Positions 43,940 to 60,400 of a DNA stretch of 64,000 nucleotides are shown here, in pieces. The DNA lies in assembly GCA_964035545.1 (NCBI GenBank), contig OZ037766.1, forward strand, positions 29,464,140-29,528,139. The letters are read 5' to 3'. A model generated the notes under the pieces. That model was not told the DNA's origin. It did no database searches and saw only the letters and a program-made list of their open reading frames with translations. The translations under genes were made by a program, and so were the position numbers. Source of the DNA: Bugula neritina. Its lineage: Eukaryota > Bryozoa > Gymnolaemata > Cheilostomatida > Bugulidae. Positions within the stretch are counted from its first letter, which is position 1. Each line of letters opens with the position of its first letter.

Positions 43940-44740
43940 TTATAACTTCTATGACTATTACGAATATCACTATCAGTACGAGTATGAGTATCGCTGTATC
44001 AGTATGAGTATGAGTTTGTATGATATGATTTCACTGTGGCTATAATAATAGCCACAATACTCCTAGTAATAATAAGCAGCGCTCAAGTTCAAATAAATGT
44101 TATGTATTTTTAATCTTTATCTTGGTGTTGATTTTTTTAAAATCGACGTTAACTTGAACCTCGAAACCATCTTCATTTTGATCTCATGTTTAACTAAATC
44201 TTGAACTATTGATATCATTTACTATAAGTACAACATTAACTTTGAGTGATTAGCTTTAACCTGAGTGTAGCAACTAGCTAGCTTAGCCTTCACTATAAAT
44301 ATAAGTATTAGATATTGATATTATTATTATTATTCTAAGTCTAAGAGTAAGTTTAAGCTATTAAACTCGAGTAAATATACGTATTGCAATTTACATTTAC
44401 TCTCTAAAACTCTCGCTTTTAGTTTTACCTTTTGTTTCATTTATATTAATAACTTTTGTGATTGCCCAGTCTTACTCTTCACATATCGTACTCATTATGA
44501 CTTTATGCCTTATGGTTATGATGCTCAAACTAACATTTATTAATTTAGTGATTCACTAGTAGTAATACTAATAGTAATATTAATACTAATGATAGGAAAG
44601 TTAAAACCGTTGAATCTAATTTAAATTCACTTCTAGTTCGACTATAACTATAAGTATTAAAGTATAACAATTTTGTATTGGCATAGGTGATAGGATAGGG
44701 GATAGTGATACTGATACTCATACTGTAATTATTTAATTAT
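43940..44740. repeat. Two degenerate AGTAT/ATACT arrays
   Basis: Blocks 43940-44060 and 44280-44740 repeat words such as AGTATGAGTATCGCTGTATC and AGTAATACTAATAGTAATAT. They are related in style to 1-200, 39235-39745 and 48350-48600. Confidence 0.45.
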
Positions 44741-44906
44741 ATATTCATAGGCTTTGGTTTTCGATCCTGCTTAATTAATAAATCAATGTGAGTACCTATA
44801 CGTAAAAGTATATAATATGTTACCAAAGAGTAAGAGCTGTTTTCCCTTTCAAATATACAATCAAGTATATACTAGCAATTCAACTTTTGTTTTAACAATT
44901 CTAGAA

Positions 44907-47477
44907 ATGACAGCAACAGCAGGTACAGGAAATGCCTCCAACAAGTTGCAGGCGGTTCCACATGAAGTGCAGGTTATTCAAGCTGTACTGAAAGATATGG
45001 GTGTGACCGACTATGAACCAGCTGTAGTCAATCAACTCCTTGATTTCACTTACCGTAAGTTTGTGTATCTGAAATGGAGTCTTATTGCACTGAACGCTAT
45101 TAGTTATTTCACAACTGTTCTTCTAAAATTCTGAAATTATAGGCTTTTTCTGAAAGAGACATAAAATGTTTTGGGCTTCCAAATTTATAAGGCCATTTAC
45201 TTTGTTATCATAGCACAATGATTTACAGAGTTTGAACAGTTTTTTTCTCACTTCTGTGGGACTACAGTAGATATACAGCAACTGTTTGCCGAAGTTTTTG
45301 TAAACATTGAGAACTAGCTATATTTTAAAATATTTTAAAACTGGAAACTCCGCTACGCCAATAATTAAATATCAGAAATTTCATGCAATCACAATGTAAC
45401 AATAATTAGACAGTACTAATATAATGTATGCATCATCTCATTGCATGTTATTGAATTTTTTCTACTTCTCATTAATTATAAATTTGTATGTTTCTGTTTT
45501 GTTATTCCACACTTGGTCAATTGCATACATTTTAATTAGTTATTTTACCAGCAATTAGGTGGATATTTGAACGATAGAAGAACTGCTTTAATCACAGGTT
45601 TACTGAGACTATGTACTATAATAGCTGTATACAACTGCTAACCTTCGTTACTCATTCAGGCTACACTACAGACATATTGGATGATGCCAAAGCATTCTCA
45701 GCTCATGCTGGCAAAAAGTCTATTGATGTTGAAGACACAAAACTGGCCGTCCAGCTGAAGTTAGACAAAAGCTACACCAATCCCCCTCCCCGAGAGCTTC
45801 TGTTAGGTAGGTGTAAGCGTTCTAATCTAACAGATTGATGTGTTGGAGGTAAGTATATCCTAAGATCCATGCTACATGCGAGATTTAGACTAGTACTCCT
45901 CAAACATTTTCTCTTGACTATTCCAAGTCAAGGCTTATAGTTTTCTATAGACTTTTTGTTGCCACCTAAAAATTACAAGTTTCATAAGGTCATAGCTAGT
46001 GTTTTTACCTGGCATGTTATATTTAGAGACGGGTACTCTTCCTGTTGCCCACTCTCTGTGTTTTTCCTGGCGTGGGATTATCTGGCTACTTAGCTGGTCT
46101 ACCAAGCAATCAGGTCACATTTCCAAAGTCATAATATATTTAATATAATATGTTGATAGGTTGCATAACCAATAATTGTATATGAGCTTGTGTATCTCTA
46201 CACTGAGAATGGACATGGTTGTTAGACTCGTTTACTATTATTCTAGATGTTGCCACCCACAGAAACAGCCAATCACTGCCTCTCATAAAGCCATACACAG
46301 GCCCCAAGTTGCCACCGGATAGATATTGTCTTTCAGCTATGAACTATCAACTGAGGAATAGTAAAAGACAGGTGCTATCATACAATGTACAACACACTAC
46401 AGGTGGGTGGTGGTTGTAAGTCGTTTAAGGTTAGGTAACACACCAACCTAAATATAATTATATTTATAGCCACATTTCCTGTGAATACTGGGTGTCAGAG
46501 GGGGAGGAGGTTGTAGACCCCCTTTGTCTGATATATGCAGACAAGATGATATTTCATAGTAGCCCATGAAGTATAACAGTGTCCTACTAGTTAGCCAACT
46601 CAATTCATTGGCTCATTGCTGCTCCCTAGAGTTGTTATTACAAGTGGACGTTATAGTTACATGTGACGCCTGCCCCAATGTATGCATACCTCTGTAGAAA
46701 TTGAATAAACTAAGCTCTAAACATTTTCTGTTTCAAGTCATATCGGAGTTGTCTACCCATCTATGGTATTATCTGAAGTATGACTTTGTGTAATTGTTAA
46801 GAATTTATTTCCCATTCAACTCACTTGTGCCTTGTGAACTAATTTTCTTCTTTATTAGATTTGTGTTCTCGACAATGTATTGACTGAGTGTTATTTTAGT
46901 TGGGAGGCAAGTATCTAAGGGCAGTCTGCTATCTCCTGGTGTCTCGTACGTCAACAGACCCGATTCATCAAATGGCCGACAGCCAGCTCTGTATAGGCAG
47001 ACTTCTGTAACAAATACGGGTGGTAGCATTCAGCAGCCTTTTCAAGGTACATACTGACAATCTCAGTCTATGCTCTAGTAAGTCGGCGATAGGCTCATAG
47101 CTTTAGCTTTTCACTCAACTTATGCAGGTTGAATAGAATCAACTGTTATAGTACATAGGCACTGTTTTGGTAATTACTTTTAGACTAAGGCATCTCATCA
47201 ATACTGCACAGTTCTGAAGGTACACCTCACTTTAGTACAATTTTATTATGCTGGATACTCTTTGTGGTAATTCTTTCTGGCAAAAGTAGGTGCTAGAAAG
47301 CTGCATTATGTCGCTATAAATGCCAAGGATTTGGGCAGCCCTTGTTTACCATGTCTCTGCTGAGTTGTCATGTGACTTCTTCACTTCCCTATTCTACAAA
47401 TTTAAATGTTTTTTACAGGTGGGATGATGACTTCAACCCAGTCAGTCAAGCGTAAACTCGACCAAGTTGATGAATAA
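44907..47477 (+). CDS. TAF9: Transcription initiation factor TFIID subunit 9 (TAF9), 5 exons
   Basis: A histone-fold subunit of TFIID and SAGA-type complexes that pairs with TAF6 in the nucleus. Exons 44907-45054, 45660-45806, 46247-46402, 46900-47046 and 47419-47477 encode 218 residues. The histone fold spans about residues 18-90 (VIQAVLKDMGVTDYEPAVVN, then YTTDILDDAKAFSAHA and LAVQLKLDKSYTNPPPRE). The conserved TAF9 segment SLPLIKPYTGPKLPPDRYCL follows. The C-terminal part is short and low in complexity and ends in KRKLDQVDE, like the KRKRE acidic tail of human TAF9, though the protein is shorter than the human one (about 264). The ATG lies just after a splice acceptor, so the first coding exon is preceded by a UTR exon. 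Confidence 0.93.
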
Positions 47478-47651
47478 CTCCCTGTCAACTTTCTTTTCAC
47501 CTCTTCATACTACGACCTTGTACAAAGTTCCTCCCTGTTTTGTCTCTCATAGATGTCTGAAATTCAGCAACATAATATAATATGTTGGATTTTGCGACAG
47601 TAAATTGCATAATGTTATCATTATGGGTTTTCTTATCTAGTAGCTTTGCTA

Positions 47652-47657
47652 AATAAA
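47652..47657 (+). terminator. Polyadenylation signal AATAAA of TAF9
   Basis: First AATAAA after the TAF9 stop, about 175 bases downstream. A second one lies near 47816. Confidence 0.5.
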
Positions 47658-49092
47658 TTATTTAAAGCTACTGTAATGCCACATTTAACTTCGCAAATGC
47701 AGCTAAACTGTCTCCACTAATTTTTAGTTTCTCGCATCTGGATGCTATTCTCTTAAGTCTAAAGCAACCTAGTGCTTTTGCACTACTAAAATGGGATACC
47801 AAGATTATACATGTGAATAAATATATATATAGAATGAATCATGTAATAGCTATGAATGGACTTTTTTATAAGTTAGACTTACTGAAGGATACTAAAACTT
47901 ACAAGATAATAATTATTATAATGATTGTGGAGCATCAAATAGTTTTAGAGACGCGGCTTTAACGCTGGAGTTATTTTCTCAACCAAAAGTTACAATAAAT
48001 AATTTGTAACGCAATAAAATATACACGCTGAAAACAAATGCCCAAACTTTTTGAACGCATTTTGTAGGATACTCAAGAAAACCCGCCGCAAATAATAAGT
48101 TGCATGTTTTGGTTCTCGAGCTACACAGAAAAATGAATGCATCACGGTTTCCTGTTTGTAGTATTACAAGTTTACTACAGAGTGGCATATATATTAGAAT
48201 AATATAGAATGTTAGAATAAATGACACTGGTTAACTATTACAGATGTAAAGCAAAATAAAGCCACTTTTTTACTATTTTTTCATTGTAGTTATGTGCGAT
48301 CTAAGTTTATGATACTGATTGTAATATAAACTATGAGGATGAATTAAATTTATTATGTTTAAAATTACCTATTAGTATTACTTATTACTTATTAGATATA
48401 TAAAATTAAATTTAGTGCTATTACTATTAGTATTAGTATTACCATTAGTATATTAGTATAGTGTTACTAAATCAAATTTAATTGAGTTTTAGTTTATCAT
48501 TCACATTGACAGTGATTGTGATGATGTTCTTGGCTATCATACTCCTAGTGATACCTGTGATCGTTGTAGTCGCTTATAGTTATAATGAATTAGAATATGA
48601 CTTGAAAACATAATTTGACAAAGAACTTTTCAAATGTTACAAACAAGTTTACTACATTTGACATGCAGAATTATAACTGGAATTCGAGATTTGGCTATAT
48701 ATGTTTGTTAAAAGATTTACCATGATATTTTTTCTTTGTGATAAGTTTAAGCATTCAACTAACACTTGAGTCCAACTCAAAGCCTCACACTTCCTAACCT
48801 TTTGCAATGGGTCGAAAATTATTGAGTTTTTATTTCAACATTGGGAATAGGTTTTCAAATATAGCCACCATAATTTTGACATATTTTTCTCAAAGCACCT
48901 AATTTATATAATATTATGTTAGACATATGTTTTAGCGCTTATCAATAATAATTATAAATTTTGGTTGTAGATCCAAAACTAAACAGACATTAAAGAAAAC
49001 AGAGGCTGTAAAGCAGATGATTCTTCACCTCTCATTCGTTTTCCCAATGGAATTTCATCTTTCCTAGCTCTAAGTCGAATTAAGAGTAAAAG
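47658..49092. other. Intergenic region between TAF9 and SFT2D3
   Basis: No coding sequence recognised. Bases 48350-48600 form another degenerate TATTAGTATTA/ATACTCCTAGTGATA array. The final part, about 48960-49092, is less AT-rich and is probably the SFT2D3 leader. Confidence 0.45.
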
Positions 49093-49773
49093 ATGACAAC
49101 AAATTTAGGCGAATTCGTTCAGAGTAACAAAGACAAATCTTCAATGTCTAGCTCATTGGGTAGTTTCTTTTCGGGAACTTCAGCAAGTGTTGGCACGCTG
49201 TCACAAGGCTTGGGTGATAAGTGGTCAAAATTTACCGCCAAACCCTCTCAACCAGACAGCGGGAAGCTCACAGATTCTACGGAAGATGCTGATGGATGGT
49301 TCACTAAGGCTAAGAGTGATCCCTGCTTGCCCAGTCTTACAAAGAAGCAGCGAATTATTGGCTTCATGCTGTGTTTGTCTCTAGGTCTATTCTGTTTCTT
49401 CCTTTGCTCTCTATACATCCCTGTGCTGATACTTAAAGCCCGCAAGTTTGCCATGTTATACACCATGGGTAGCTTGTTTTTCCTCATGAGTTTCTCTGCT
49501 TTATGGGGGCCTGTTAATCACCTCAAACACTTGTTCTCTGGTGACCGCCTGCTATTCTCCATTGTATATTTTCTCACTATTGGAGCCACTCTGTATTTCT
49601 CAATGTGGAAGCGAAGTCTAATAATGACAATTTTCTGCGCCGTTATTCAAATACTGGCTATGGTGTGGTACATTATAAGCTATATTCCAGGTGGTCAAAC
49701 TGGTTTAAAATTTTTCTCTAAAATATTTTATTCCTTCTCAACTCGAACTGCCTCAGCCGTCTTGCCTGTGTAA
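49093..49773 (+). CDS. SFT2D3: Vesicle transport protein SFT2D3, intronless
   Basis: A four-TM SFT2-family protein implicated in retrograde traffic from endosomes to the Golgi, 226 residues in a single exon; the vertebrate SFT2D3 gene is likewise intronless and of similar length (about 215). After a soluble serine-rich N-terminus of about 75 residues comes the SFT2 signature DPCLPSLTKKQR, then TM1 (GFMLCLSLGLFCFFLCSLYI), the conserved ARKFAMLYTMGSL, TM2 (FFLMSFSALWGP), TM3 (SIVYFLTIGATLYF) and TM4 (IMTIFCAVIQILAMVWYII). It ends in ASAVLPV, matching the KVLPV end of SFT2D3 that I recall. The absence of introns among intron-rich neighbours fits an ancient retrocopy origin for this subfamily. 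It is convergent with the next gene. Confidence 0.9.
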   Translation: MTTNLGEFVQSNKDKSSMSSSLGSFFSGTSASVGTLSQGLGDKWSKFTAKPSQPDSGKLTDSTEDADGWFTKAKSDPCLPSLTKKQRIIGFMLCLSLGLFCFFLCSLYIPVLILKARKFAMLYTMGSLFFLMSFSALWGPVNHLKHLFSGDRLLFSIVYFLTIGATLYFSMWKRSLIMTIFCAVIQILAMVWYIISYIPGGQTGLKFFSKIFYSFSTRTASAVLPV

Positions 49774-50602
49774 CTATGGATTCATTTGGACAGCTGATTT
49801 ATGGCAACAGATCTCAAATATAAGTACCCTATGTATGTAAATAGAAGTTATTTATTATTTTATATTGTATTGCTTATTGTATTGTATTAGTTTTATTTAT
49901 GTAATATATTCCATTCTTGAAAGAAGTAATTCTGTATTTTTCGTCTTTGTAATCGTATTTACTTCAAATACTTTGCTCCTCCTGACTAAAAGGTCCTTAA
50001 CTCATCTTAGCAATGTTGACAGTTATTGATTTTTCATATAGAATTTTCAGGTCTTCTTAGCTGTCTTTACATCTATCTCACTCTAGCTATGTTCGGTCTG
50101 AGCACAAGACATCTGGGATTTACAATTACACATCACAAACTATGAGAAGTTTTAGTGTCACTATATCTTTGTATGAATAGTTTCTTTTTAATTGTATTTG
50201 CATATTTGTTAGTCTTTTGGTTTTATGAAACAAAAAATAAATGTAAAGGTTTGGCAAACAGTGTTATTGGATATTTGGAATTAAGCAGAAACATTAACAA
50301 GATCATTGAAATAAAAAGCATTTCATATTATATAATATTTTACATTCAAAGAAAAAGTAAACACATAAATATTGTAGCTATAAGTTGACTAATTATTTCT
50401 AAGGAAAAGAAACTAGAAACTGAATTGAAGACTCTTAGTCTTACTATAGGTTTGCTATACTCAAACAAAATAAGTAAATCACTATTGAAAAAGCATGCAT
50501 TCAATTTAGGAAAATTAATATGCTTGATTTCATGTTGCATTAGCTCAGTGGTTAGCAGTTGCAACTTAATTTATGCTTTCAGTCACTCACATTGTGTATA
50601 GT
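49774..50602. other. Convergent intergenic region, SFT2D3 to TMEM272-like gene 1
   Basis: 3' flanks of both genes. An AATAAA at 50236-50241 could serve SFT2D3. An isolated A-box-like string (TTAGCTCAGTGGTTAGCAGT, 50538-50557) has no B box and is probably a SINE remnant or chance. Confidence 0.45.
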
Positions 50603-54280
<3,678 letters not shown>

Positions 54281-54943
54281 AGCTGCAGCTGTTTTAGGAC
54301 TATATGAAGTACAAGCCAAGTCTAGCAAGATGAGAAAGCTAAGGTGTAAGTTGTGTACTGAACGCCTACTTTCGTCACTACTTGTTTATATACTCGTGGA
54401 TAAGACTGCTTTGCCGTAACTGAAACTAGTTCAGATAATTTTATTTGATTTTGTCTATTCAATCAATTAAGCAAACAAGAGAAATAAACCTACGCAAATG
54501 CCATTAGAATAATACCCTATGCTATTCTCTTAATAACTTTACGTCTAATATTGACCTGTATAAGAATAAAATGTTTTTTATGTTTAATATGAGAAATTAT
54601 ATACCGGAGTATTAATTCTTACTTTCAAACGTACACTAAATCACATTGTTTGACATCTGTTTTTGCAAACTATCAGTTTTATTTGTATATAACTTGATTT
54701 AGCAATGATTTGTCTAACACTATAACTTTATACCCATAAAAACTTTCACATCCATCTAAAAATACTTGAAATAACATTGTATTATTTACTATTACAAGAA
54801 TGTATTGCTAGATTTAAAATTATATATAAATACACTTAGTTTGAATTTGTATAATATTATTTTAATTTATTCAAGAGATGACTCATTGCAGAAAGCAAAC
54901 TAATTTAACTGCAGTTATTACATAATACATTGTATTTACAGTT

Positions 54944-55243
<300 letters not shown>

Positions 55244-56029
55244 GCGTTAGAACCTGCATTGGTAAAACACTTATTATATTGGTATCTCCTATTTTATCCG
55301 CTGTCGGTCATACAGCATGGCCTGGACAAAAAGATACTCAATGTTATTGCATGCCGATTGGGTTTAACCTCATAATTTGAGTTTTAAATTTCTGCATTTA
55401 ACTTTCAAAATCACTTTCTTCTTTGTACATTCCTATTTAGATATGTTGTACATTTGCAATGCATAATATAATGTAGTTGTTTCATATGATTAAAGACAAT
55501 ACCTTATTGATTATAATTTGTCTTCTATACATGACCACAATGCTTGGTTACAGGTAACTTTATCCTCTTCACGTTGCAGACTGTCAATGATTTGCCATAG
55601 CAACTGTGTTTACTTAGCCTAGATAAAATATTCAGAGTACAATATAAATACTGGTGATTCAGGCTCAGGCCCATTACCAAGCAAAGTGGTTAACCCAATA
55701 GCCTGTCACCATATGCTTGTTTACCTAACTGTACTATGTGCAAATATTACCTGGAATAACTGGGTTGCCTCAAAAGAATTATGTACGACCTGCAAATCAT
55801 TTAGTTTTTGCTCATTTGAATCACAATAGTTTCTGTTGGCCTGACAAACACTTGCAATACCTACGATATCACACCAAAGCTGACCCATTTAATTTAGCCA
55901 ATTAGAAACTGGTAGGATCATATGACTGTGATACTACACACTTCCCCACTCAATAGAAGACTCACATGAGCTTACAGTTGCTATCTCTCTGAGAGCTCTG
56001 ATAGAAACGCCTTTTCAAAGGTGGGCTAA

Positions 56030-56175
56030 GAAGTTCTTCTCTAATGGGGTAGATGTGTGACCAGTGAACTGGAAAATTCTAGTTCAGCGGAGCAACTATA
56101 TGTTTTTCATAACATCACCACCGGTGTTTGAACTCCAACCACAGCGACACATGTTTTCTGCTGCTCCTTAATAAA
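56030..56175 (-). mobile_element. Degraded copy of the tRNA-derived SINE
   Basis: Contains GAGCAACTATATG and CATAACATCACCACCGGTGT followed by TTGAACTCC, in the same order and orientation as the SINE at 9441-9616. The B box is recognisable as a decayed GGAGTTCAAAC on the minus strand. Confidence 0.5.
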
Positions 56176-56284
56176 AAGTTATGGCATAGTATTAAACTGC
56201 ATTTATAATTTGCACCATTGGACTAAATTAATTGACACATATGGGCTTCAAAACTGGAATATTATAACTGTCATATAATAAATG

Positions 56285-56471
56285 TTATATATATATATAC
56301 AAAATATATATACAAAATATATATACAAAATATATATAAAAAATATATATAAAAAATATATATACAGAATATATATACAGAATATATATACAGAATATAT
56401 ATACAGAATATATATACAGAATATATATTCTGTATATATATACAGAATATATATACAGAATATATATACTG

Positions 56472-56507
<36 letters not shown>
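56285..56507. repeat. 13-bp AT-rich tandem array with a palindromic centre
   Basis: Successive units of ATATATACAAAAT change to ATATATAAAAAAT and then ATATATACAGAAT. At about 56416-56450 the unit is inverted (ATATTCTGTATATATATACA), making a local palindrome, before the array ends in (AT)n. Confidence 0.9.
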
Positions 56508-56510
<3 letters not shown>

Positions 56511-57477
56511 TTATTGTTTATTGGTTCCTGATTGGTTCTTTCAAATTTCAAATATTGCTTATATTCTTTAAAGGCTTTTACCCTGGTGATTGTAGAATTG
56601 TCAAGTTTGCATTATACGTTGAACAATGAAGAACGCTATAGCTTATAACTTTACCAAGCCAACTTGAAAATCAATAATATTTGCGTCATGCATTTAAGAG
56701 TGTGCTGTAGTTGAATATTTTAATATTTATAAGTGTTTAAATGTGGACAGAAATTCATTATTAAGCTGTTTTATTTTGCAAGAGAATGAATCTAATTTCA
56801 CCTAAGTGTGGTGGTTGAAAAATTGAGATAGCTTAAGTTCTTTAAGTTTTTTTTATAGATTTTGCTTGAACTGTTATAGCTTGCAGTAGTAGGTATAAAC
56901 ACGCTTAAACTTTACAATAACAAAGAAATATGCTGTGAATAGACAGCATATGGTTTGCAAACGTATAGCCAAGGACTCTGGATGTTTCAGAAATAGTATA
57001 TTTTGAGCAACTTAGAAAGAGTTGAACAAATAGGTAATTAAAAACAACAAAACCAATGCATGTAATGTGAGATTTTTGGTAGCAATTAAAAGTAAATATT
57101 GAAACCAGCATTTTATTCTAAGGAATTTAATTTTGGTGATTTAATATAAATTATACTTCACAATAAATAAGCTGTATGCAGAGTAATAGTAATAGAGAAT
57201 ATGACAAAAGTAATATAAATAATCTAGAGGACGTTAACATATAGTATATAATTGTATTTAGTTTTATATAGAGATATCTAGATTCTAGCATATAGACGTA
57301 TCTATAATAATATAGAATATAGACGTACTTGGTATATATAAATGTAGATAATCTATAGAAATACATTTTCTTGTTTATATATAGATGTATCTATATTATA
57401 GATATATCTAGTATATATAACTATCTAATATGATTTATAGATGTATATATAGATGCAAGGGTGAGCAAATATTATAT

Positions 57478-60400
57478 TCATGGATCCTCACTGTCATCAT
57501 TTGGAGCTGATTTTGATGCCGACATATAAGCACAGCAGGCAAAGCAGCAGGCAATCAACAAAAAAATAGGCGCTAGAGCTATTAGTACCCATTTGACGAT
57601 AGTTTCGTAATACACAAATTTGTATAACGTTTCTTTACAATAGAAGTTTTCATCAGAATATAATGTATTAGTAGTGAAGCATCCTCTCACGCTGGTTGTG
57701 TTGCCAGTTAGCATATTTTCATCACATTCCTGCATCTTGAACACCCATACACTACCTAAAAATAGAATAGAATATTGACAATTATTAATGGGTATATTTT
57801 ATCATTATTAATGATATTGATAATGGCTAAAAGTATTGATTGATGAACTTAAATTAATGAATATAGATTACTAGCATTATATTATTGTATATATATTACC
57901 TATCCTATGCAGTATCATTTTAAATATATCTAGATATTACAATCAAGATTTCAGATAATTTAGTATTTTTTGTTACATGGAATTTTCCTAATGCACTCTG
58001 AATATTGCTATAAACAATTTAAAAAGCTCATAATATGAAAGATTTACAATATTTTGAGAAGTTGTGTTGTCATGGTAAACTTATATACATTAGGAAGATA
58101 ACTTCTAAATAAAATTTATACAATTAAACTGGTACAAAAGGCCAAAGTTAAGATAGGACTTTCATCGTTGAACATTTTCAGTCTGCCTAAAGATAATATT
58201 CCAAATAAAGTTTTGTGTGAAAAAATATCATTGCGGAGTAACATATAGGAAATGGATTGAGTTATGGTTAGCTGGTAATATAAACTGTGGCAGAAAAACC
58301 GAGTGATTTAAATATTAAGGGACAGGGCTCTAGGAATAATGGCAACCAGCATAAAGTATTCAACAAAAAGAGGCTAGGTTCTTACCACATATGAGCCATA
58401 CAAACAGGAATGTCATAAGCAGAGATGAACAACAAGTTCCTAGTGTTTCTTTAGGGGTGGTTTCGGCCTCGTCTTCACTATCTGAAATAAACACCAAGGC
58501 TATATATAATGATATAATATATCACACACTAGACTATATAATAACAAAGTAGGGTTACAGAGTTGCCTTTGCTATAACATCATGTTAGTTTAGCTTATAA
58601 ATGCATTAGTTTAAACCTTACTTATGTTTAATTTATTGCTGTTTTAGTAATATTATATGATGCATTATTTAACATGCTTTCTTGATATATGAGTACTTTC
58701 TGTTATGGATTTTTCATTAAAGTAAACTATAGAATTTTAATTATTAAATACTGCTTCTATAACTAAACGTATTCATATCTGGTTGTTTAAAAGGATACAA
58801 TACATCTTTGAGCCCCAAGCAGATGTTAGATATGCAACCGCACTGAGTGATGATGTTTATATAAAGTAGATATCAACTGGACCAGCAATATTAGCTGTAG
58901 TTTTCCATATTATTGTGCGTATTAGCAGCAGCTGCAGGCAGCAATATAAGCAAACATAATATATCAACAACTACATTTATTGCTATTTACAACTGGCAAG
59001 CTTCATCGCACTTGTTTAAGTTTATGTCTCATATCGAAAAAACCTTTATAAAGGTTTTTTTGATATGAGACATAAACTTAAACAAGTGCAATAAAGCTTA
59101 CCAGTTGTAAACTTTTAGAGTTCTGCCAAACAGATACTAATTCATTCTGTTTGGAATAAGACTCAAAATTATAAAGCTTAATCTTATGTTATGCAGTACT
59201 AGACATACTAATGTCAATTAAACAGCTTATGTTGCAAATAAGAAGCTAATATTGGTAGTAAGTAGTTAACTAATCATTTGAAATAAACATTTCTATAACA
59301 GCTAATGCTGGTTGTACTAAAAAAAGGTTATTGAGATAAAGAAAAAAAAGGTTTTGATGGTTTAACTGAAGCATTTGAAATAAATTGTGAGAATTATACA
59401 TCTCTATCACTTTAAGTTGGCTCTTTGCTGTTGGAATAATATTTTCAAGAGAAGTGTTTTGTGTGCGAAACTTACTTCTTTCCTTTGCCCTTTGACCTCC
59501 ACAGCACCCTCCAGATATTATGGCAAACACTCCCCCCACAATGAGGTATATGGGGAGCAGTTTTTCTGATGGACAGTCTTTGAGGTAGAGAGACCCTGCA
59601 GAGCAGAATAACATTTACTGTCTACAGTCATATGCAACTGATACATCATATGGAACTGGCTTTAAGGCTAAATATATAATCAGTTTAATATATGAATATT
59701 TAACAAGCAAAACAATCATAAAGGGTTATGGAAGTTTAGTCGTTAGTATATAGTTTAACAGAAAAAAGCAACGTGTATATAAAATTCTAGTTCAAATAAA
59801 AATCTGGACTATTAATTTCTATTTATTAAGAACAGATTAGAAATTGAAGTAATTATAATCAAAATGTTATAACAACATAAACACTTGACCAGAGTTAGGT
59901 ATTGCTATATGGTTGTCTTTAAAGATTAGAAGTATTATAGTCAAATGTATATTATAGCCTTTACAAAGCTCTTGGATTAATGCAGAACGTTTGTATTACC
60001 ATACAGTAAATAAAACAATGATTACTTAGCAAACCAATGTGTAAACTAAATTTAAATTTTAAAATTAAAAAAAAATTTGCAATTGACTATATAATCATTT
60101 CGGTGCAGTAATGAAAAATTTTAATATCACCTATAAATTCTCCTATTAAATTTTGCTACTTTTCTCTTTTATTTTAAACAGGTTTTTCTCAGCCTCTTCA
60201 CTGTTAAGCTTTCTTCTATTAAATGCAGCCAACTCTCATTACCATCAATATCAATTTCCATATTTTATTATTCCAGATAGAATATACATACCAATTACCA
60301 CCTCAGCCACTGGTAGAGCAAATCCAACCAAACTACAACATAACCCACACAGAGCAAATCCTAATGTTCCGCAGAATTTTGTTTTGTATACTTTAGACAC

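Larger units (their letters stand above)
41573..44906. other. Intergenic region between TRPC and TAF9
   Basis: No gene recognised. An AATAAA at 42198-42203 is a candidate poly(A) signal for TRPC. The interval also holds a near-perfect hairpin (43504-43592) and two degenerate AGTAT/ATACT arrays (43940-44060 and 44280-44740). Just before the TAF9 ATG there is an acceptor (TTCTAG, to 44904), so TAF9 has an upstream UTR exon here. Confidence 0.5.

Noticed and set aside
50538-50557. A-box-like string suggesting a second tRNA or SINE
   Set aside because: No B box at the expected distance and no shared SINE body next to it.
59387-59569. 60-codon + strand frame
   Set aside because: Overlaps exon 3 of the minus-strand TMEM272-like gene and is its shadow.
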